A DNA stretch of 64,000 nucleotides from Pseudoalteromonas sp. CO133X (GTDB taxonomy: Bacteria; Pseudomonadota; Gammaproteobacteria; Enterobacterales; Alteromonadaceae), in assembly GCA_004208945.1 (NCBI GenBank), contig SGPE01000030.1:124001-188000 (forward strand). Reading direction: 5' to 3'. Of this stretch, positions 43,338-54,102 are shown piece after piece (the first letter of the stretch is position 1; each line of letters opens with the position of its first letter). A model generated the notes under the pieces. It saw only the letters and a program-made list of their open reading frames with translations. It had not been told where the DNA came from and did no database searches. The position numbers were made by a program, and so were the translations under genes.

Positions 43338-43453
43338 AGTCATTAGCTAAGCCTGTTATAAATCTGTTTAGCTAATGACTAAAGCGATTAAATAATGTAC
43401 AATCGCGCACCCAAATTATTAATACCATCACCGTCACTGATTGAGGTTGTTTC

Positions 43454-44584
43454 ATGGCCACTGAAAAAAAGATTAACTTATTAGATTTAAACCGAGATGC
43501 AATGCGTGAGCTATTTGTATCGTTCGGTGAAAAGCCATTTCGTGGCGATCAGGTGATGAAATGGATTTATCATTTTGGTGTAGATAATTTTGACGATATG
43601 ACAAACGTCAACAAAAAGCTGAAAGAGAAGCTTAAAGCTGAATGTGAAATTGTTGCTCCTGAGATCTCAGTTAAACAAGTGGCAAGTGATGGCACCATCA
43701 AATATGCTCTTTTGCTACAAGGTGGCCAAGAAGTTGAAGCTGTGTGGATCCCTGAAAAAGATCGTGCAACTTTATGTGTTTCATCACAAGTTGGGTGTGC
43801 TCTTGAATGTACATTCTGCTCAACAGCACAACAAGGCTTTAACCGAAACTTAGCTGTGTCTGAAATCATTGGTCAAGTTTGGCGTGTCGCAAAAGACATC
43901 GGTTTAGATGGCGACAGCACTAAACGTCCTGTTACTAACGTTGTAATGATGGGCATGGGTGAGCCATTGCTTAACCTTAAAAATGTTGTGCCAGCGATGG
44001 AACTGATGATGGATGATTGGGGTTTTGGCCTGTCAAAACGCCGTGTAACATTAAGTACATCAGGTGTGGTGCCTGCGCTTGATTTATTAAAAGAGAAGAT
44101 CGACGTCGCACTGGCTATTTCACTTCATGCGCCAAACAATGAGCTACGTGATGTACTTGTACCAATTAATAAAAAGTATCCAATTGAAGAGTTTTTAGCG
44201 GCGTGCCGTCGTTATATTGATGGCTCTAAAGCAAACAAAGACGTGACAATTGAGTACGTCATGCTGCAAGGTGTCAACGACAGCACAGATCAAGCCCATG
44301 AGTTGGTTAAAACACTCAAAGGCACACCATCGAAAGTAAACCTTATTCCATTTAACCCATTCCCAGGGAACGAATATGGTCGTTCGAGCAATAGTCGCAT
44401 AGACCGTTTCTCTAAGGTATTACAAGCTGCGGGGATTACCTGTATTGTTCGTCGTACTCGCGGTGATGACATTGATGCAGCATGTGGTCAGTTAGTCGGT
44501 GATGTTGTTGACCGCACCAAACGCCTAGCGAAAAAGAAAATGCGTGAAGATAATGCAATTTCGGTGAACATTCACCAAGCCTAA
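43454..44584 (+). CDS. rlmN: Dual-specificity 23S rRNA/tRNA adenine-C2 methyltransferase RlmN
   Basis: This 376-residue radical SAM enzyme has the cluster motif CALECTFC (about 115-122), [34 protein letters not shown] and the catalytic C-terminal cysteine region ([18 protein letters not shown]). RlmN methylates A2503 of 23S rRNA and A37 of some tRNAs via a methyl-cysteine intermediate. Length and all motifs are intact. A TACAAT sequence at 43398 is a possible -10. The next gene is pilW, as in most gammaproteobacteria. Confidence 0.97.
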   Translation: MATEKKINLLDLNRDAMRELFVSFGEKPFRGDQVMKWIYHFGVDNFDDMTNVNKKLKEKLKAECEIVAPEISVKQVASDGTIKYALLLQGGQEVEAVWIPEKDRATLCVSSQVGCALECTFCSTAQQGFNRNLAVSEIIGQVWRVAKDIGLDGDSTKRPVTNVVMMGMGEPLLNLKNVVPAMELMMDDWGFGLSKRRVTLSTSGVVPALDLLKEKIDVALAISLHAPNNELRDVLVPINKKYPIEEFLAACRRYIDGSKANKDVTIEYVMLQGVNDSTDQAHELVKTLKGTPSKVNLIPFNPFPGNEYGRSSNSRIDRFSKVLQAAGITCIVRRTRGDDIDAACGQLVGDVVDRTKRLAKKKMREDNAISVNIHQA

Positions 44585-44601
44585 ACGCGAAAATAAAAGA
44601 T

Positions 44602-44660
44602 AAGCCTTTGTAGCAAGCCTGTTATTTTTAAAATAATAGATGCAACACAAAGGCTTTTCG
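44602..44660 (+). terminator. Compound hairpin after rlmN
   Basis: AAGCCTTTGT (44602-44611) pairs with ACAAAGGCTT (44647-44656), and an inner TTATTTT / AAAATAA hairpin fills the loop. TTTTCGG follows. It is a possible partial terminator between rlmN and pilW. Confidence 0.4.
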
Positions 44661-44698
44661 GTAAGATAGGCATACGGAATCAAACAAGAGATTAGGTA

Positions 44699-46357
44699 AT
44701 GCGATCTTTACTTGCCATAACTGTTAGTACTTTAGCATTAGCAGGATGTGTCACAGAAAACAGCTACAACGGCAGTAATAAACCCGTTGTAGAGAACAAA
44801 ATCAACAATACAGGTGCGGCACGCACACGTATAGCACTTGCTCTACAGTATCTAAAAACTGGCAATAACTCGCAAGCAAAATACAACCTAGAACGCGCTG
44901 CTGATTTTGCTCCTGAACTCCCTGAAGTCCATTACTCTCTAGCTTATTATTATCAACAGGTTGATGAACCTGAACTTGCAGACAAAGCCTATCAACAAGC
45001 ATTACGCATTGACCCTAATGATCCTAATACATTAAATAACTATGGTGTGTTTTTGTGCGGTATTGGTGAATATGACCGCGCTGCCGAAGAACTGCTAAAA
45101 GCTATTTCGATTCCGAGCTACATCCGGGTAGCAGAAAGTTATGAAAACTTAGCCTTGTGTGCTATTGAATTTGATGACTTTGAAAATGCAGAAAAATACT
45201 TAAAATCGGCCCTAAGTCACAGTTCACAACGCCCTTCTTCGCTGATCAGCCTCGCAGGCTTATATTACGCTAAAAGCGACTTACATAAAGCACAAGAGGT
45301 GGTTGAAAAATATGAAGCAACAGGCAGAGTGACACCACGCGCGCTCATGCTAAGTTATTTAATTCAGCAACGCATGGGACACATAGAAAAAGCCCAAACC
45401 ACCGCTGGGATTATTTTACAAACGTACCCAGGTTCAACTGAGGCCAAAGCAATTTCATCGGAGCAACTAAAACGCACTGAATTTGAAATTTTGCGCGAAA
45501 AGTATCGTCAATCACAGCTCAAAGAACTACAGATCTCAAACAACACCTTTGCTGTCAGTAAAGATCAACCTAAAATACGCATTGTGAAGAAAAAAGCACC
45601 GCCAAAAACTTCGCAGCCACAAGTAATAGCAACAAACGTAGCTGCACCAGCAGCCCAACCATCAGCTACAAAATCTGAAAGTGCGGTCGTTCAAAATACG
45701 CCAACCGATAATTCAGTAAACCAAAAAACAATTGTAGAAGAGCCAACTAAAGCAACGACTTCGCCAAGCACTACAGAAGCAGCTCCCGTTGCAACACAGA
45801 GTGACGATATTACTATTGTTTCATTTGGCGCGCCAAAAAAACCAGCTGCCAAGCAGCAAACAACAAGGCAATCTCAAGCGAAAAGTAATGACGCGAGCAC
45901 GGTAGTTTTTTACGAAGCAGAAAAAGATGAAAGCGTGTTTAATGCAAACTCACAAGGGACTCAAAACACCACCCAAACGCACTTTAGTGTAACGAACGAG
46001 CATACAAACTTACCGATGCTAAACCCAAGTGTACCTGCGCTGAATATCCCTTATCATATTATTCAAAATGGCGAAAACCTGTTTAGCATTTCGGTGCGAT
46101 ACAATGTTAAACTACAGAAAATTTTGCAGTGGAATGGCCTTAAAGAATCGGATCGCGTGCAAAACGGCACAAAAATCTATTTAAACGATCCGCACATTTA
46201 TCACAACATAAATACCGGTGATACCCTTTTTGGCATTGCCACTGAGCACAGCGTATTGATCGATCAATTAATGCGCTGGAACAAATTAAGTCCAGATGTT
46301 GCCCTCGAACCTGGACATAGACTCTTATTGGTAGACCCTGACTCATACGCATTATGA
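44699..46357 (+). CDS. pilW: PilW/PilF pilotin-like TPR lipoprotein with two C-terminal LysM domains
   Basis: This 552-residue lipoprotein has the lipobox LALAGC (Cys17). Six or so TPR units (about 38-260, ALQYLKTGNNSQAKYNLERA and AYQQALRIDPNDPNTLNNYG) match PilF/PilW, the pilotin that carries the PilQ secretin to the outer membrane. A long Pro/Thr/Gln/Ala-rich linker (about 290-445) and two LysM domains (452-500 and 501-552: IIQNGENLFSISVRYNV, NINTGDTLFGIATEHSV) follow. Classical PilF ends after the TPRs at about 250 residues, so the LysM part is an added peptidoglycan anchor. The gene overlaps rodZ by 4 bp. Confidence 0.92.
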   Translation: MRSLLAITVSTLALAGCVTENSYNGSNKPVVENKINNTGAARTRIALALQYLKTGNNSQAKYNLERAADFAPELPEVHYSLAYYYQQVDEPELADKAYQQALRIDPNDPNTLNNYGVFLCGIGEYDRAAEELLKAISIPSYIRVAESYENLALCAIEFDDFENAEKYLKSALSHSSQRPSSLISLAGLYYAKSDLHKAQEVVEKYEATGRVTPRALMLSYLIQQRMGHIEKAQTTAGIILQTYPGSTEAKAISSEQLKRTEFEILREKYRQSQLKELQISNNTFAVSKDQPKIRIVKKKAPPKTSQPQVIATNVAAPAAQPSATKSESAVVQNTPTDNSVNQKTIVEEPTKATTSPSTTEAAPVATQSDDITIVSFGAPKKPAAKQQTTRQSQAKSNDASTVVFYEAEKDESVFNANSQGTQNTTQTHFSVTNEHTNLPMLNPSVPALNIPYHIIQNGENLFSISVRYNVKLQKILQWNGLKESDRVQNGTKIYLNDPHIYHNINTGDTLFGIATEHSVLIDQLMRWNKLSPDVALEPGHRLLLVDPDSYAL

Positions 46358-47232
46358 ATGAAGAAAAAAATACAGAACAACCGCAAGAAACGCTCGGCCA
46401 AGTACTAAAAAAGCACCGCGAAAAAGCGGGAATGAACCTTGAGCAGCTTGCAGGTGCATTAAAATTATCAGTGTTACAATTACAACGTTTAGAAAATGAC
46501 GAGCACACACTTCTTGGCCCTGCTACTTTTGTAAAAGGCTATGTAAAAAGCTATTGTCGAGAGCTAAAGCTAGACTGCCAAGAGATTCTCACTCTCTTAC
46601 CAAAACATGTTGAACCAACTAAAAAGTCCAACATGCAGAGCTTTTCTCGTCGCACAGAAAAAGAAGCACACGACAGTCGACTAATGCTATTCAGCTATTT
46701 TATTTTAGCGATAGTCATTGGCTCATCCGTATTTTGGTGGTGGCAAAATAGCGCACCAAACTTAGAAGAACCGGTCAGTGCAGCCATGCCAAATCAGCTT
46801 GAAAAAAATGAGCCTGTGATGCCGACCGAAGATACGACAGCCGCAGCTCACAATACAGAGCAAACAACTGATTTATCTGCGCCGCAAAACACACCGGTAG
46901 ATGAAAAACCAGCGACACAAACCGTAGAGCCATCAACACCTGCGGCATCTAAAGCAATTGAACAAACGAAAAAAAATGACCCTGAACATAGCACCATTGT
47001 TATGAACTTCAATGAAGATAGCTGGGTCGAAATACATGACGGCAATGGCGATCGTGTAGCCTTTGGTGTAAAAAAAGCAGGCTATGTGATGACCGTAACT
47101 GGCGCACAGCCGTTTAATATTGTGTTAGGCAAACACCAAGTTGTTGATATTACTTTCCAAGGTGAAGCTATCGACACCTCACACTTTGCCAAAAATCGAT
47201 TAGCTAAATTTACTTTACCGTTATCAGAGTAA
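46354..47232 (+). CDS. rodZ: Cytoskeletal membrane protein RodZ
   Basis: This 292-residue bitopic protein has a cytoplasmic HTH (about 13-80, [20 protein letters not shown]), a basic juxtamembrane stretch, one transmembrane helix (about 110-130) and a Pro/Thr-rich periplasmic linker. A C-terminal RodZ_C beta domain (about 212-290, [17 protein letters not shown]) follows. RodZ links MreB to the cell-wall elongation machine. Coupling to pilW (ATGA) and ispG 5 bp downstream are the usual order in this group. Confidence 0.95.
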   Translation: MNEEKNTEQPQETLGQVLKKHREKAGMNLEQLAGALKLSVLQLQRLENDEHTLLGPATFVKGYVKSYCRELKLDCQEILTLLPKHVEPTKKSNMQSFSRRTEKEAHDSRLMLFSYFILAIVIGSSVFWWWQNSAPNLEEPVSAAMPNQLEKNEPVMPTEDTTAAAHNTEQTTDLSAPQNTPVDEKPATQTVEPSTPAASKAIEQTKKNDPEHSTIVMNFNEDSWVEIHDGNGDRVAFGVKKAGYVMTVTGAQPFNIVLGKHQVVDITFQGEAIDTSHFAKNRLAKFTLPLSE

Positions 47233-47237
47233 CCACA

Positions 47238-48356
47238 ATGTTTTCAGAATCTCCTATTAAACGCAGAAAATCGACACGTATCAATGTAGGTAACGTTCCG
47301 ATTGGTGACGGCGCCCCGATTGCCGTTCAGTCAATGACAAATACTGATACGCTTGATGTTGATGCCACAGTGGCGCAAATCCAAGCTATTCAAGATGCTG
47401 GCGCCGATATTGTGCGTGTTTCAGTCCCAACAATGGATGCTGCTGAAGCGTTTAAAAGCATTAAAGAGCAAGTGACAATTCCACTTGTGACGGATATTCA
47501 TTTTGACTACCGAATTGCGCTAAAAGTAGCGCAATATGGCGCTGACTGTTTACGTATCAATCCTGGTAATATTGGTAGCGAAGAGCGTATTCGTGCTGTC
47601 GTTGATTCTGCGCGCGAGCATAATATTCCAATTCGTATTGGTGTAAATGGCGGCTCATTAGAGCGTGACCTACAAGAAAAGTACGGTGAACCAACACCAG
47701 AAGCCCTGCTTGAATCAGCAATGCGCCATGTGGAAATTCTACAACGTTTAGATTTTGATCAATTCAAAGTGTCGGTTAAAGCATCTGATGTATTTTTAGC
47801 TGTGGGTGCGTATCGATTGCTTGCAAAAGAAATTGACCAACCATTACACCTAGGTATCACCGAAGCAGGCGGTATGCGTTCTGGCTCTGTTAAGTCAGCC
47901 GTAGGTTTAGGAATGCTACTTGCCGAAGGCATTGGTGACACATTACGCGTTTCCCTTGCTGCCGATCCGGTACAAGAGATAAAAGTGGGTTTTGATATTT
48001 TAAAATCACTGCGCATTCGCTCACGCGGCATTAACTTCATTGCCTGCCCTAGCTGCTCACGCCAAGAGTTTGATGTGGTAAATACCATGAACCAGCTCGA
48101 AGAGCGTTTAGAAGACGTTGTTGAACCCATGTCGGTATCAGTGATTGGTTGCGTGGTAAATGGCCCAGGCGAAGCGCTGGTTAGTGATATTGGTCTTGCA
48201 GGCGCAAATCGCCGCTCTGGCTTATACATCAATGGTGAGCGTCAAAAAGCGCGTATCGATAACGATAACATTGTTGAGCAACTTGAAGGGTATGTGCGTG
48301 ACTTTATCGCTAAAAAAGAAAAAGAAACGCCAATCGACATCAAAATCGTAGAATAA
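47238..48356 (+). CDS. ispG: 4-hydroxy-3-methylbut-2-enyl diphosphate synthase IspG
   Basis: This 372-residue enzyme performs the penultimate step of the MEP isoprenoid pathway. Motifs: [30 protein letters not shown], then the cluster cysteines in [14 protein letters not shown] and [12 protein letters not shown], which bind a 4Fe-4S centre. Length is normal. It ends a pilW-rodZ-ispG unit with a hairpin after the stop. It depends on iron-sulfur supply and flavodoxin or ferredoxin electrons. Confidence 0.97.
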   Translation: MFSESPIKRRKSTRINVGNVPIGDGAPIAVQSMTNTDTLDVDATVAQIQAIQDAGADIVRVSVPTMDAAEAFKSIKEQVTIPLVTDIHFDYRIALKVAQYGADCLRINPGNIGSEERIRAVVDSAREHNIPIRIGVNGGSLERDLQEKYGEPTPEALLESAMRHVEILQRLDFDQFKVSVKASDVFLAVGAYRLLAKEIDQPLHLGITEAGGMRSGSVKSAVGLGMLLAEGIGDTLRVSLAADPVQEIKVGFDILKSLRIRSRGINFIACPSCSRQEFDVVNTMNQLEERLEDVVEPMSVSVIGCVVNGPGEALVSDIGLAGANRRSGLYINGERQKARIDNDNIVEQLEGYVRDFIAKKEKETPIDIKIVE

Positions 48357-48368
48357 TTCGCATATAGT

Positions 48369-48400
48369 CGGCAAACCCTTAGGTTTGCCGTTTACCTTTA
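48369..48400 (+). terminator. Terminator after ispG
   Basis: A perfect 9-bp stem CGGCAAACC / GGTTTGCCG with a 4-nt loop is followed by TTTACCTTTACC. Its 3' side overlaps the -35 of the hisS promoter. Confidence 0.65.
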
Positions 48401-48418
48401 CCGCCCAAACGGTATAAT
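48391..48418 (+). promoter_or_regulatory. Probable promoter of hisS operon
   Basis: TTTACC (48391-48396) and a perfect TATAAT (48413-48418) are 16 bp apart, 71 bp upstream of the hisS start. Confidence 0.6.
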
Positions 48419-48488
48419 AACGGGTCAATTTTTCAGTTTTCTTGATGCGCGATTTTTTCAGCGCAAGTACAGTATTTAGGATTTATCA

Positions 48489-49763
48489 GTGGCAAAACAA
48501 ATTCAGGCAGTGCGTGGTATGAACGATTGTCTGCCAGGCGATACGCAAATTTGGCAGAAAGTAGAAGACATTTTACGTGAAACAGTTTCATCGTTTGGTT
48601 ATCAAGAAATTCGTTTTCCTATTGTTGAATCAACCGACCTCTTTAAGCGTTCAATCGGTGAAGTAACCGATATCGTTGAAAAAGAAATGTACACCTTTGC
48701 TGACCGAAATGGCGATAACTTAACTCTTCGCCCAGAAGGCACTGCGGTATGTGTGCGTGCAGGTAATCAAAACGGTTTGCTGTACAACCAAGAACAACGT
48801 TTATGGTACATGGGTCCGATGTTCCGTCACGAGCGTCCTCAAAAAGGCCGTTACCGTCAATTCCACCAATTTGGCTTAGAAACATTCGGCATCGCCACTG
48901 CTGATATCGATGCAGAAGTTATTTTGCTAACAGCCCAATTATGGAAAGAATTTGGTATCAGCGAGCACGTTCGCCTTGAACTTAACTCACTAGGCTCAAA
49001 TGAAGCACGTGCTAAATACCGTGATGCACTCATAGCTTACTTAGAGCAACATGTCGATGTGCTTGATGAAGACTCTAAACGTCGTATGCACACTAACCCA
49101 TTACGCGTTCTAGATAGTAAAAATCCTGATGTACAAGCTATTTTAACAGATGCTCCTAAGCTATCTGAGCACTTAGACGCTGAATCAAAAGAACATTTTG
49201 AAAATTTATGTGAACGTTTAGACGCCGCAGGCGTCGAATACACGGTAAATGAAAAGCTCGTGCGCGGCCTTGACTACTACAACCGCACCGTTTTTGAGTG
49301 GGTGACAGACAGCCTAGGCGCACAAGGAACGGTTTGTGCCGGTGGCCGTTATGATGGCCTAGTTGAACAACTTGGTGGTAAAGCTACGCCAGCCGTTGGT
49401 TTTGCAATGGGTCTTGAGCGCTTAGTACTGTTACTTCAAGCGTTAGAATCCGTTGGTGACATTCGACGTAGTGCTGATGTATATTTGGCAGCCATGGGCG
49501 ATAAAGCCAGTATTCAAGCACCGCTTATTGCCGCTCAATTACGTAAAGATGTTGCGGGCTTACGTGTGATGGTGCACGCTGGCGGCGGCAACTTTAAAAA
49601 GCAATTAAAACGCGCAGATAAGAGCGACGCATTAGTCGCAGTAATTATCGGCGAAGATGAATTAGAACAAGGCGTTGTGACTATTAAGTACTTACGAGAG
49701 CGTAAAGAACAAGTCACCCTAAAATTAGAAGAAGCGAAGACGCTACTTGCTGCGCTTATATAA
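48489..49763 (+). CDS. hisS: Histidyl-tRNA synthetase
   Basis: This 424-residue class II synthetase has motif 1 around [12 protein letters not shown], motif 2 [14 protein letters not shown] and [19 protein letters not shown], the HisA motif [13 protein letters not shown], and motif 3 [13 protein letters not shown]. An anticodon-binding domain occupies the last ~95 residues. The start shown has Met-Ala-Lys, written GTG at 48489. It charges tRNA-His. It leads the hisS-yfgM-bamB operon, 24 bp before yfgM. Confidence 0.97.
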   Translation: MAKQIQAVRGMNDCLPGDTQIWQKVEDILRETVSSFGYQEIRFPIVESTDLFKRSIGEVTDIVEKEMYTFADRNGDNLTLRPEGTAVCVRAGNQNGLLYNQEQRLWYMGPMFRHERPQKGRYRQFHQFGLETFGIATADIDAEVILLTAQLWKEFGISEHVRLELNSLGSNEARAKYRDALIAYLEQHVDVLDEDSKRRMHTNPLRVLDSKNPDVQAILTDAPKLSEHLDAESKEHFENLCERLDAAGVEYTVNEKLVRGLDYYNRTVFEWVTDSLGAQGTVCAGGRYDGLVEQLGGKATPAVGFAMGLERLVLLLQALESVGDIRRSADVYLAAMGDKASIQAPLIAAQLRKDVAGLRVMVHAGGGNFKKQLKRADKSDALVAVIIGEDELEQGVVTIKYLRERKEQVTLKLEEAKTLLAALI

Positions 49764-49787
49764 GCCCAGTGAGCAACAGAGGTAAGC

Positions 49788-50408
49788 ATGGATATTTATT
49801 CAACAGAAGAACAACAAGCAGAAGCAATTAAACGCTTTTTTCGTGAAAATGGTGTCGCACTAGCTATTGGTATTGTTGCTGGTTTAGGTGGTTTATACGG
49901 TTGGAAAGCGTATAACCAAAACCAAATCACAACGGCTGAAACAGCATCAGACTCTTTCACAAAACTTGTTGATAGCGGCGCAGTGTTAGACAAAGCAGAT
50001 ACGTTTATCAATGAGAATAGCGAATCAAGCTACAGTACCCTAACAGCATTTGTTGCAGCAAAAGAAGCGGTAGAAAAAAATGATCTTGATGCAGCAAGCG
50101 AAAAGCTTAACTGGATCATCACGAATGAGAAAAACCCTGAGTTAAAAGCAACAGCTGCAACACGTCTTGCTCGTGTTCATATTGCCCAAAAACAATATGA
50201 GCAAGCCCTAGCTACTTTGAACTCGCAGTTACCTGAATCATTTGCAGCAACTGTCGCTGAACTTAAAGGTGATATTTTTTCTGCGCAAGGTGATAAGGCT
50301 CAGGCTCGTACACAGTACCAAGCAGCTGCTGACAAAGGGGGTCTTGAGAATAACCCTTTATTACAAATTAAACTTGATGACTTAGCACAAACTAGCCCAG
50401 CGGCGTAA
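49788..50408 (+). CDS. yfgM: YfgM, SecYEG-associated TPR membrane protein
   Basis: This 206-residue type II membrane protein has a short cytoplasmic N-terminus (EEQQAEAIKRFFRENG), one transmembrane helix (about 23-41, VALAIGIVAGLGGLYGW) and a periplasmic TPR-like helical domain (AATRLARVHIAQKQYEQALA). YfgM works with PpiD at the Sec translocon as a periplasmic chaperone and was also tied to RcsB control in E. coli. An AGAGGT site lies upstream; bamB follows after 9 bp. Confidence 0.93.
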   Translation: MDIYSTEEQQAEAIKRFFRENGVALAIGIVAGLGGLYGWKAYNQNQITTAETASDSFTKLVDSGAVLDKADTFINENSESSYSTLTAFVAAKEAVEKNDLDAASEKLNWIITNEKNPELKATAATRLARVHIAQKQYEQALATLNSQLPESFAATVAELKGDIFSAQGDKAQARTQYQAAADKGGLENNPLLQIKLDDLAQTSPAA

Positions 50409-50417
50409 GGGGTTAAG

Positions 50418-51596
50418 ATGAAGAAGTTAACAGCGGCTACACTTGCTCTGTGTATTGCAACCCTAACAGGGTGTTCGTCAAGTGATGACGAAGAAGAGTT
50501 AGTGCTGCCAGAAATCGTTAATCAATTTGAAACAGATATCATTTGGCAAGAATCAATCGGTGATGGTGTAGAGCATTACTTTTCTCGCCTGACACCTGCG
50601 GTACATAATGATGTTGTGTTTGTTGCAAACCGTGAAGGTGAAGTTGAAGCTCTATCGCTTGAAAATGGCGATACACTGTGGCAAACAGACGTACGTGAGA
50701 ACCCAGCGTTTTGGCCTTGGGAAAGCACTGAAAGCGCAAAGCTTTCAGGTGGTATTTTACAAGCATACGGCAAAATTTTTGTTGGCTCTGAGCATGGCTA
50801 CTTAACCGCGCTTGATCGCGAAACAGGTGAAATTGTCTGGCGTAAGACTATGCCAGGTGAAGTGCTGTCTAAACCAGCCGCCGGTGATGGTCTAGTGTTT
50901 GTTAACTTAGGCTCAGGTAAATTATTAGCTGTTCACCCAGATACCGGTGAAGAGCGTTGGCGCTTTGAACAAGAAGTTCCACCTCTTACGTTACGCGGGC
51001 AAAGCTCCCCAACCGTTGCAAATGGTGGTGTTCTACTTGGCCTTGAAACGGGTCGATTAAGCGTGCTTATCTCAGAGAATGGCTACTCTGCATGGAGTGC
51101 TGAAATTGCAACGCCAAAAGGGGCTTCTGAATTCGAGCGTCTTGTTGATGTTGATACACAAGCATTAATTAGTGGCCCATATGCTTACGCTATCGCCTAT
51201 AATGGTAACTTAGCAGCTGTTGATATTCGTTCTGGTAATGTTGTCTGGAAACGAGAGTACAGCAGCTATCGTGACTTATCTATGGATAGCCAACATATTT
51301 ACGTTGTCGATAGCGATGGCGTAATTTATGCCCTAGATAAATCATCAGGCATTGAACGTTGGAGTCAGCCAGCACTACGCGGTTGGTACCTTACAGGACC
51401 AACCATTGCAGGAAACTATATAGCCCTTGGCGACCAAGAAGGTAACCTACATTGGTTAAATAAAGAAACAGGTGAACTTGTTTCTCGTGAAGACTTTGAC
51501 AGCTCAGGTTTCTTCGTTGAGCCTGTTGTGGCTGGTGACAAATTAATTTTATACACCCGAGATGGTGAAGTTAGCGCGGTTAAAATTCCAGACTAA
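50418..51596 (+). CDS. bamB: BamB, outer-membrane assembly lipoprotein
   Basis: This 392-residue lipoprotein has the lipobox TLTGC (Cys19), then an acidic spacer and an eight-bladed PQQ-type beta-propeller. The repeats carry W and G signatures, for example DRETGEIVWRKTMPGEVLSKPA and HPDTGEERWRFEQE. BamB supports outer-membrane protein folding by binding BamA. The position after yfgM and before der is conserved. It is followed by a strong terminator. Confidence 0.96.
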   Translation: MKKLTAATLALCIATLTGCSSSDDEEELVLPEIVNQFETDIIWQESIGDGVEHYFSRLTPAVHNDVVFVANREGEVEALSLENGDTLWQTDVRENPAFWPWESTESAKLSGGILQAYGKIFVGSEHGYLTALDRETGEIVWRKTMPGEVLSKPAAGDGLVFVNLGSGKLLAVHPDTGEERWRFEQEVPPLTLRGQSSPTVANGGVLLGLETGRLSVLISENGYSAWSAEIATPKGASEFERLVDVDTQALISGPYAYAIAYNGNLAAVDIRSGNVVWKREYSSYRDLSMDSQHIYVVDSDGVIYALDKSSGIERWSQPALRGWYLTGPTIAGNYIALGDQEGNLHWLNKETGELVSREDFDSSGFFVEPVVAGDKLILYTRDGEVSAVKIPD

Positions 51597-51623
51597 CTTA
51601 TTAATATTACTTGTACTTTTTAT

Positions 51624-51659
51624 AAGGCTTCGCTTAGCGAAGCCTTTTGTTGTTTTTTT
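51624..51659 (+). terminator. Strong intrinsic terminator after bamB
   Basis: A perfect 10-bp stem AAGGCTTCGC / GCGAAGCCTT with a 3-nt loop is followed by a T-rich tail ending in seven T. Confidence 0.93.
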
Positions 51660-51671
51660 AAGAGGTAGTTT

Positions 51672-53141
51672 ATGCTTCCCGTGATCGCTCTTGTTGGGCG
51701 ACCCAATGTGGGCAAATCCACATTATTTAACCGTTTAACACGTACTCGTGACGCCCTCGTTGCCGACTTTCCTGGCTTAACACGAGATAGAAAATATGGC
51801 CAAGCTGATTACGATGGCTATGAATTTATCGTGGTAGACACGGGCGGTATCGACGGCTCTGAACATGGTATAGAAACAGAAATGGCTGAGCAGTCGCTGC
51901 TTGCGATTGAAGAGGCTGATATCGTGCTATTTTTAGTTGATGCCCGTGCGGGTATGACTGCCGCAGACCAAGCAATTGCTAATCACTTACGTAAACAGCA
52001 AAAAAAATGCTTTGTTGTTGCCAATAAAGTAGATGGTATTGATGCAGACTCATACTGTGCAGAGTTTTTCCAATTAAGCTTAGGTGATATTCATCATATT
52101 GCGGCGGCTCACGGCCGTGGCATCACACAGCTACTTGAAACAACTCTGCAACCTGTGATCGCTGAACTTGCTGGTGAAACAGAAGAGCTTGAAGAAAGTG
52201 ATGACGAACTCGTTGATCTTTATAGTGAAGATGAAGAAGGCGAAGACAACGCGCAGGCCTTTGCCGATAAACCTGTAAAGCTCGCTATTATTGGTCGTCC
52301 TAATGTAGGTAAGTCAACACTAACAAACCGTATCTTAGGCGAAGAACGTGTTATTGTTTACGATATGCCGGGTACAACACGCGATTCTATCTATATTCCG
52401 ATGACCCGTAACGATAAAGAGTACATCTTGATCGATACCGCTGGTGTTCGTAAGCGTAAGAAAGTAAGCGATGTAGTTGAAAAATTCTCAGTGATCAAAA
52501 CCCTTAAAGCAATTGAAGATGCCAACGTTGTATTATTGGTTGTTGATGCACGCGAAGGTATTTCTGATCAAGACCTAAGTTTACTTGGCTTTGCCTTAAA
52601 CGCCGGTCGCTCGTTAGTTGTTGCGGTAAACAAATGGGACGGCCTTGACGATTACGTGAAAGAGCGCATTAAGTCTGAGCTTGACCGTCGTTTAGGTTTT
52701 ATTGACTTCGCACGTTTACACTTTATTTCTGCGCTACATGGTACCGGAGTTGGTCACTTATTTGAATCAGTAGACGAAGCGTACGAGTCAGCAACTAAGC
52801 GTATTAGCACAGCGATGCTACGTCGTATCATGGATATGGCGCAAGCAGATCACCAACCGCCACTCGTTCGCGGTCGTCGTGTTAAGCTTAAGTATGCGCA
52901 TGCCGGTGGTTATAACCCGCCACGCATCGTTATTCATGGTAACCAAGTGCATGACTTACCAGACAGCTACAAGCGCTACCTGATGAATTACTATCGTAAA
53001 GCATTAGGTATTATGGGCACGCCAATCAAAATTGAATTTAGAGAAGGCGATAACCCATACGCAGGCCGTACTAATAAAGTAACGCTATCGCAAAAACGTA
53101 AAATACGTGCCTTTGCGAAAGAAAACCGTAATAAATCTTAA
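51672..53141 (+). CDS. der: GTPase Der (EngA), ribosome assembly
   Basis: This 489-residue double-GTPase has G domain 1 with [12 protein letters not shown] (9-20), DTGG and NKVD, and an acidic linker (about 170-200). G domain 2 has [20 protein letters not shown] and NKWD, and a KH-like RNA-binding domain follows (about 390-489). Der assists 50S ribosomal subunit maturation. Length is normal for the group. It lies 75 bp after bamB, behind the terminator, so it probably has its own promoter. Confidence 0.97.
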   Translation: MLPVIALVGRPNVGKSTLFNRLTRTRDALVADFPGLTRDRKYGQADYDGYEFIVVDTGGIDGSEHGIETEMAEQSLLAIEEADIVLFLVDARAGMTAADQAIANHLRKQQKKCFVVANKVDGIDADSYCAEFFQLSLGDIHHIAAAHGRGITQLLETTLQPVIAELAGETEELEESDDELVDLYSEDEEGEDNAQAFADKPVKLAIIGRPNVGKSTLTNRILGEERVIVYDMPGTTRDSIYIPMTRNDKEYILIDTAGVRKRKKVSDVVEKFSVIKTLKAIEDANVVLLVVDAREGISDQDLSLLGFALNAGRSLVVAVNKWDGLDDYVKERIKSELDRRLGFIDFARLHFISALHGTGVGHLFESVDEAYESATKRISTAMLRRIMDMAQADHQPPLVRGRRVKLKYAHAGGYNPPRIVIHGNQVHDLPDSYKRYLMNYYRKALGIMGTPIKIEFREGDNPYAGRTNKVTLSQKRKIRAFAKENRNKS

Positions 53142-53161
53142 CGACGGTATCTATTAAGGTG

Positions 53162-53196
53162 AAAACCTTGTAATTAACACTTACAAGGTTTTTTTA
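53162..53196 (+). terminator. Intrinsic terminator of der
   Basis: A perfect 12-bp stem AAAACCTTGTAA / TTACAAGGTTTT with a 7-nt loop and a run of seven T. Confidence 0.92.
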
Positions 53197-53259
53197 TCTC
53201 TGCAAAATCGTTAAAAGTATGCTTTATTTAAAGAATCAATAATCACTTAGAGTGTACAA

Positions 53260-53640
53260 ATGGAGTTTATAAGTCAGGTTATTTACGTCGATAACGTAGA
53301 AGAAGTACTCGACTTTTACTATCAAGCATTTGCTTTAAATACCAATCATATCAGTGACGATGCAGAGTATGGCGAGCTCGTAACGGGCACGGTGAAATTA
53401 GCATTTGCCACTCACCCATATGCCCAATCGTATTTTAAACAAGGCTACATTCGCGCCCACCCAAAGCAACCTGCGCTTGGATTTGAGCTACGTTTTAATT
53501 GTAAGAACTTAGTTGAAAGCTACGATAAAGCTGTGCTTGCTGGGGCAGAACCTTTATGCCCACCAACCAAAAAAGATGCTCAGCACTATGCCTATGTTCG
53601 CGCAATCGAAGGCACTCTCATTTGTCTAATAGAGCTTTAG
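53260..53640 (+). CDS. VOC/glyoxalase-family protein
   Basis: This 126-residue protein has the vicinal-oxygen-chelate fold: the opening strand-helix FISQVIYVDNVEEVLDFYYQAF, then GTVKLAFATHPYA and the closing FELRFNCKNLVESYDKAVLAGAEP, ending in GTLICLIEL. Single-domain members dimerise to bind a metal. The metal ligands are not obvious, so it might be a binding or resistance-type protein instead of an enzyme. Its stop overlaps the convergent MarR stop by 4 bp. Confidence 0.8.
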   Translation: MEFISQVIYVDNVEEVLDFYYQAFALNTNHISDDAEYGELVTGTVKLAFATHPYAQSYFKQGYIRAHPKQPALGFELRFNCKNLVESYDKAVLAGAEPLCPPTKKDAQHYAYVRAIEGTLICLIEL

Positions 53641-54062
53641 CTTTTTGTTAGATCTGAGTGGAGCTCTAATGTAAGTAGGCGAAGTTGCTCTAAGCGTTCC
53701 AAGCTCATATTTGAGCGCGCCATTAATTGTGAGGTAAGTTCTTCAGCGTCAGTTTTCAGCTGCATGCCCTGCCCTGTTAACGAAATCACTTTTTTTCGTT
53801 CATCTTCACTAGACACTTGGCGAGTTAATAAGCCTTTTCCTTCAAGACGCTTAACAATGGGCGTTAACGTACCTGAATCTAGATGGGTATCACGCGAAAG
53901 CTCTTTTAAACTCACTTGATTCTTGTACCAAAGAGAATGCATCACTATGTACTGTGGGTAAGTTAAATCATAAGCTTCAAGAATTGGCCGAAACGCTCTG
54001 ATCAATGCATTAGTCGCACTGTATAGCGTGAAGCATACATTGTCTGAAAGATTTTGACTCAT
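53637..54062 (-). CDS. MarR-family regulator, OhrR-like with sensing cysteine
   Basis: This 141-residue winged-helix regulator has NVCFTLYSATNALIRAF at its N-terminus (Cys9), the position of the peroxide-sensing cysteine in OhrR. YPQYIVMHSLW, the HTH VSLKELSRDTHLDSGTLTPIVKRLE, and the wing SSEDERKKVISLTGQG follow. OhrR repressors release DNA on oxidation by organic hydroperoxides. No ohr gene is seen; the divergent reductase at 54254 takes its place. Two matching operators lie between them. Confidence 0.9.
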   Translation of the reverse strand: MSQNLSDNVCFTLYSATNALIRAFRPILEAYDLTYPQYIVMHSLWYKNQVSLKELSRDTHLDSGTLTPIVKRLEGKGLLTRQVSSEDERKKVISLTGQGMQLKTDAEELTSQLMARSNMSLERLEQLRLLTLELHSDLTKS

Positions 54063-54102
54063 AGTATTACCTTTGCGTGAAATAGGTGGCTATTATTACG
54101 TT

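Noticed and set aside
47759..48232. 157-codon minus-strand frame opposite ispG
   Set aside because: It is the antisense shadow of a highly conserved gene, with no ribosome binding site or family features.
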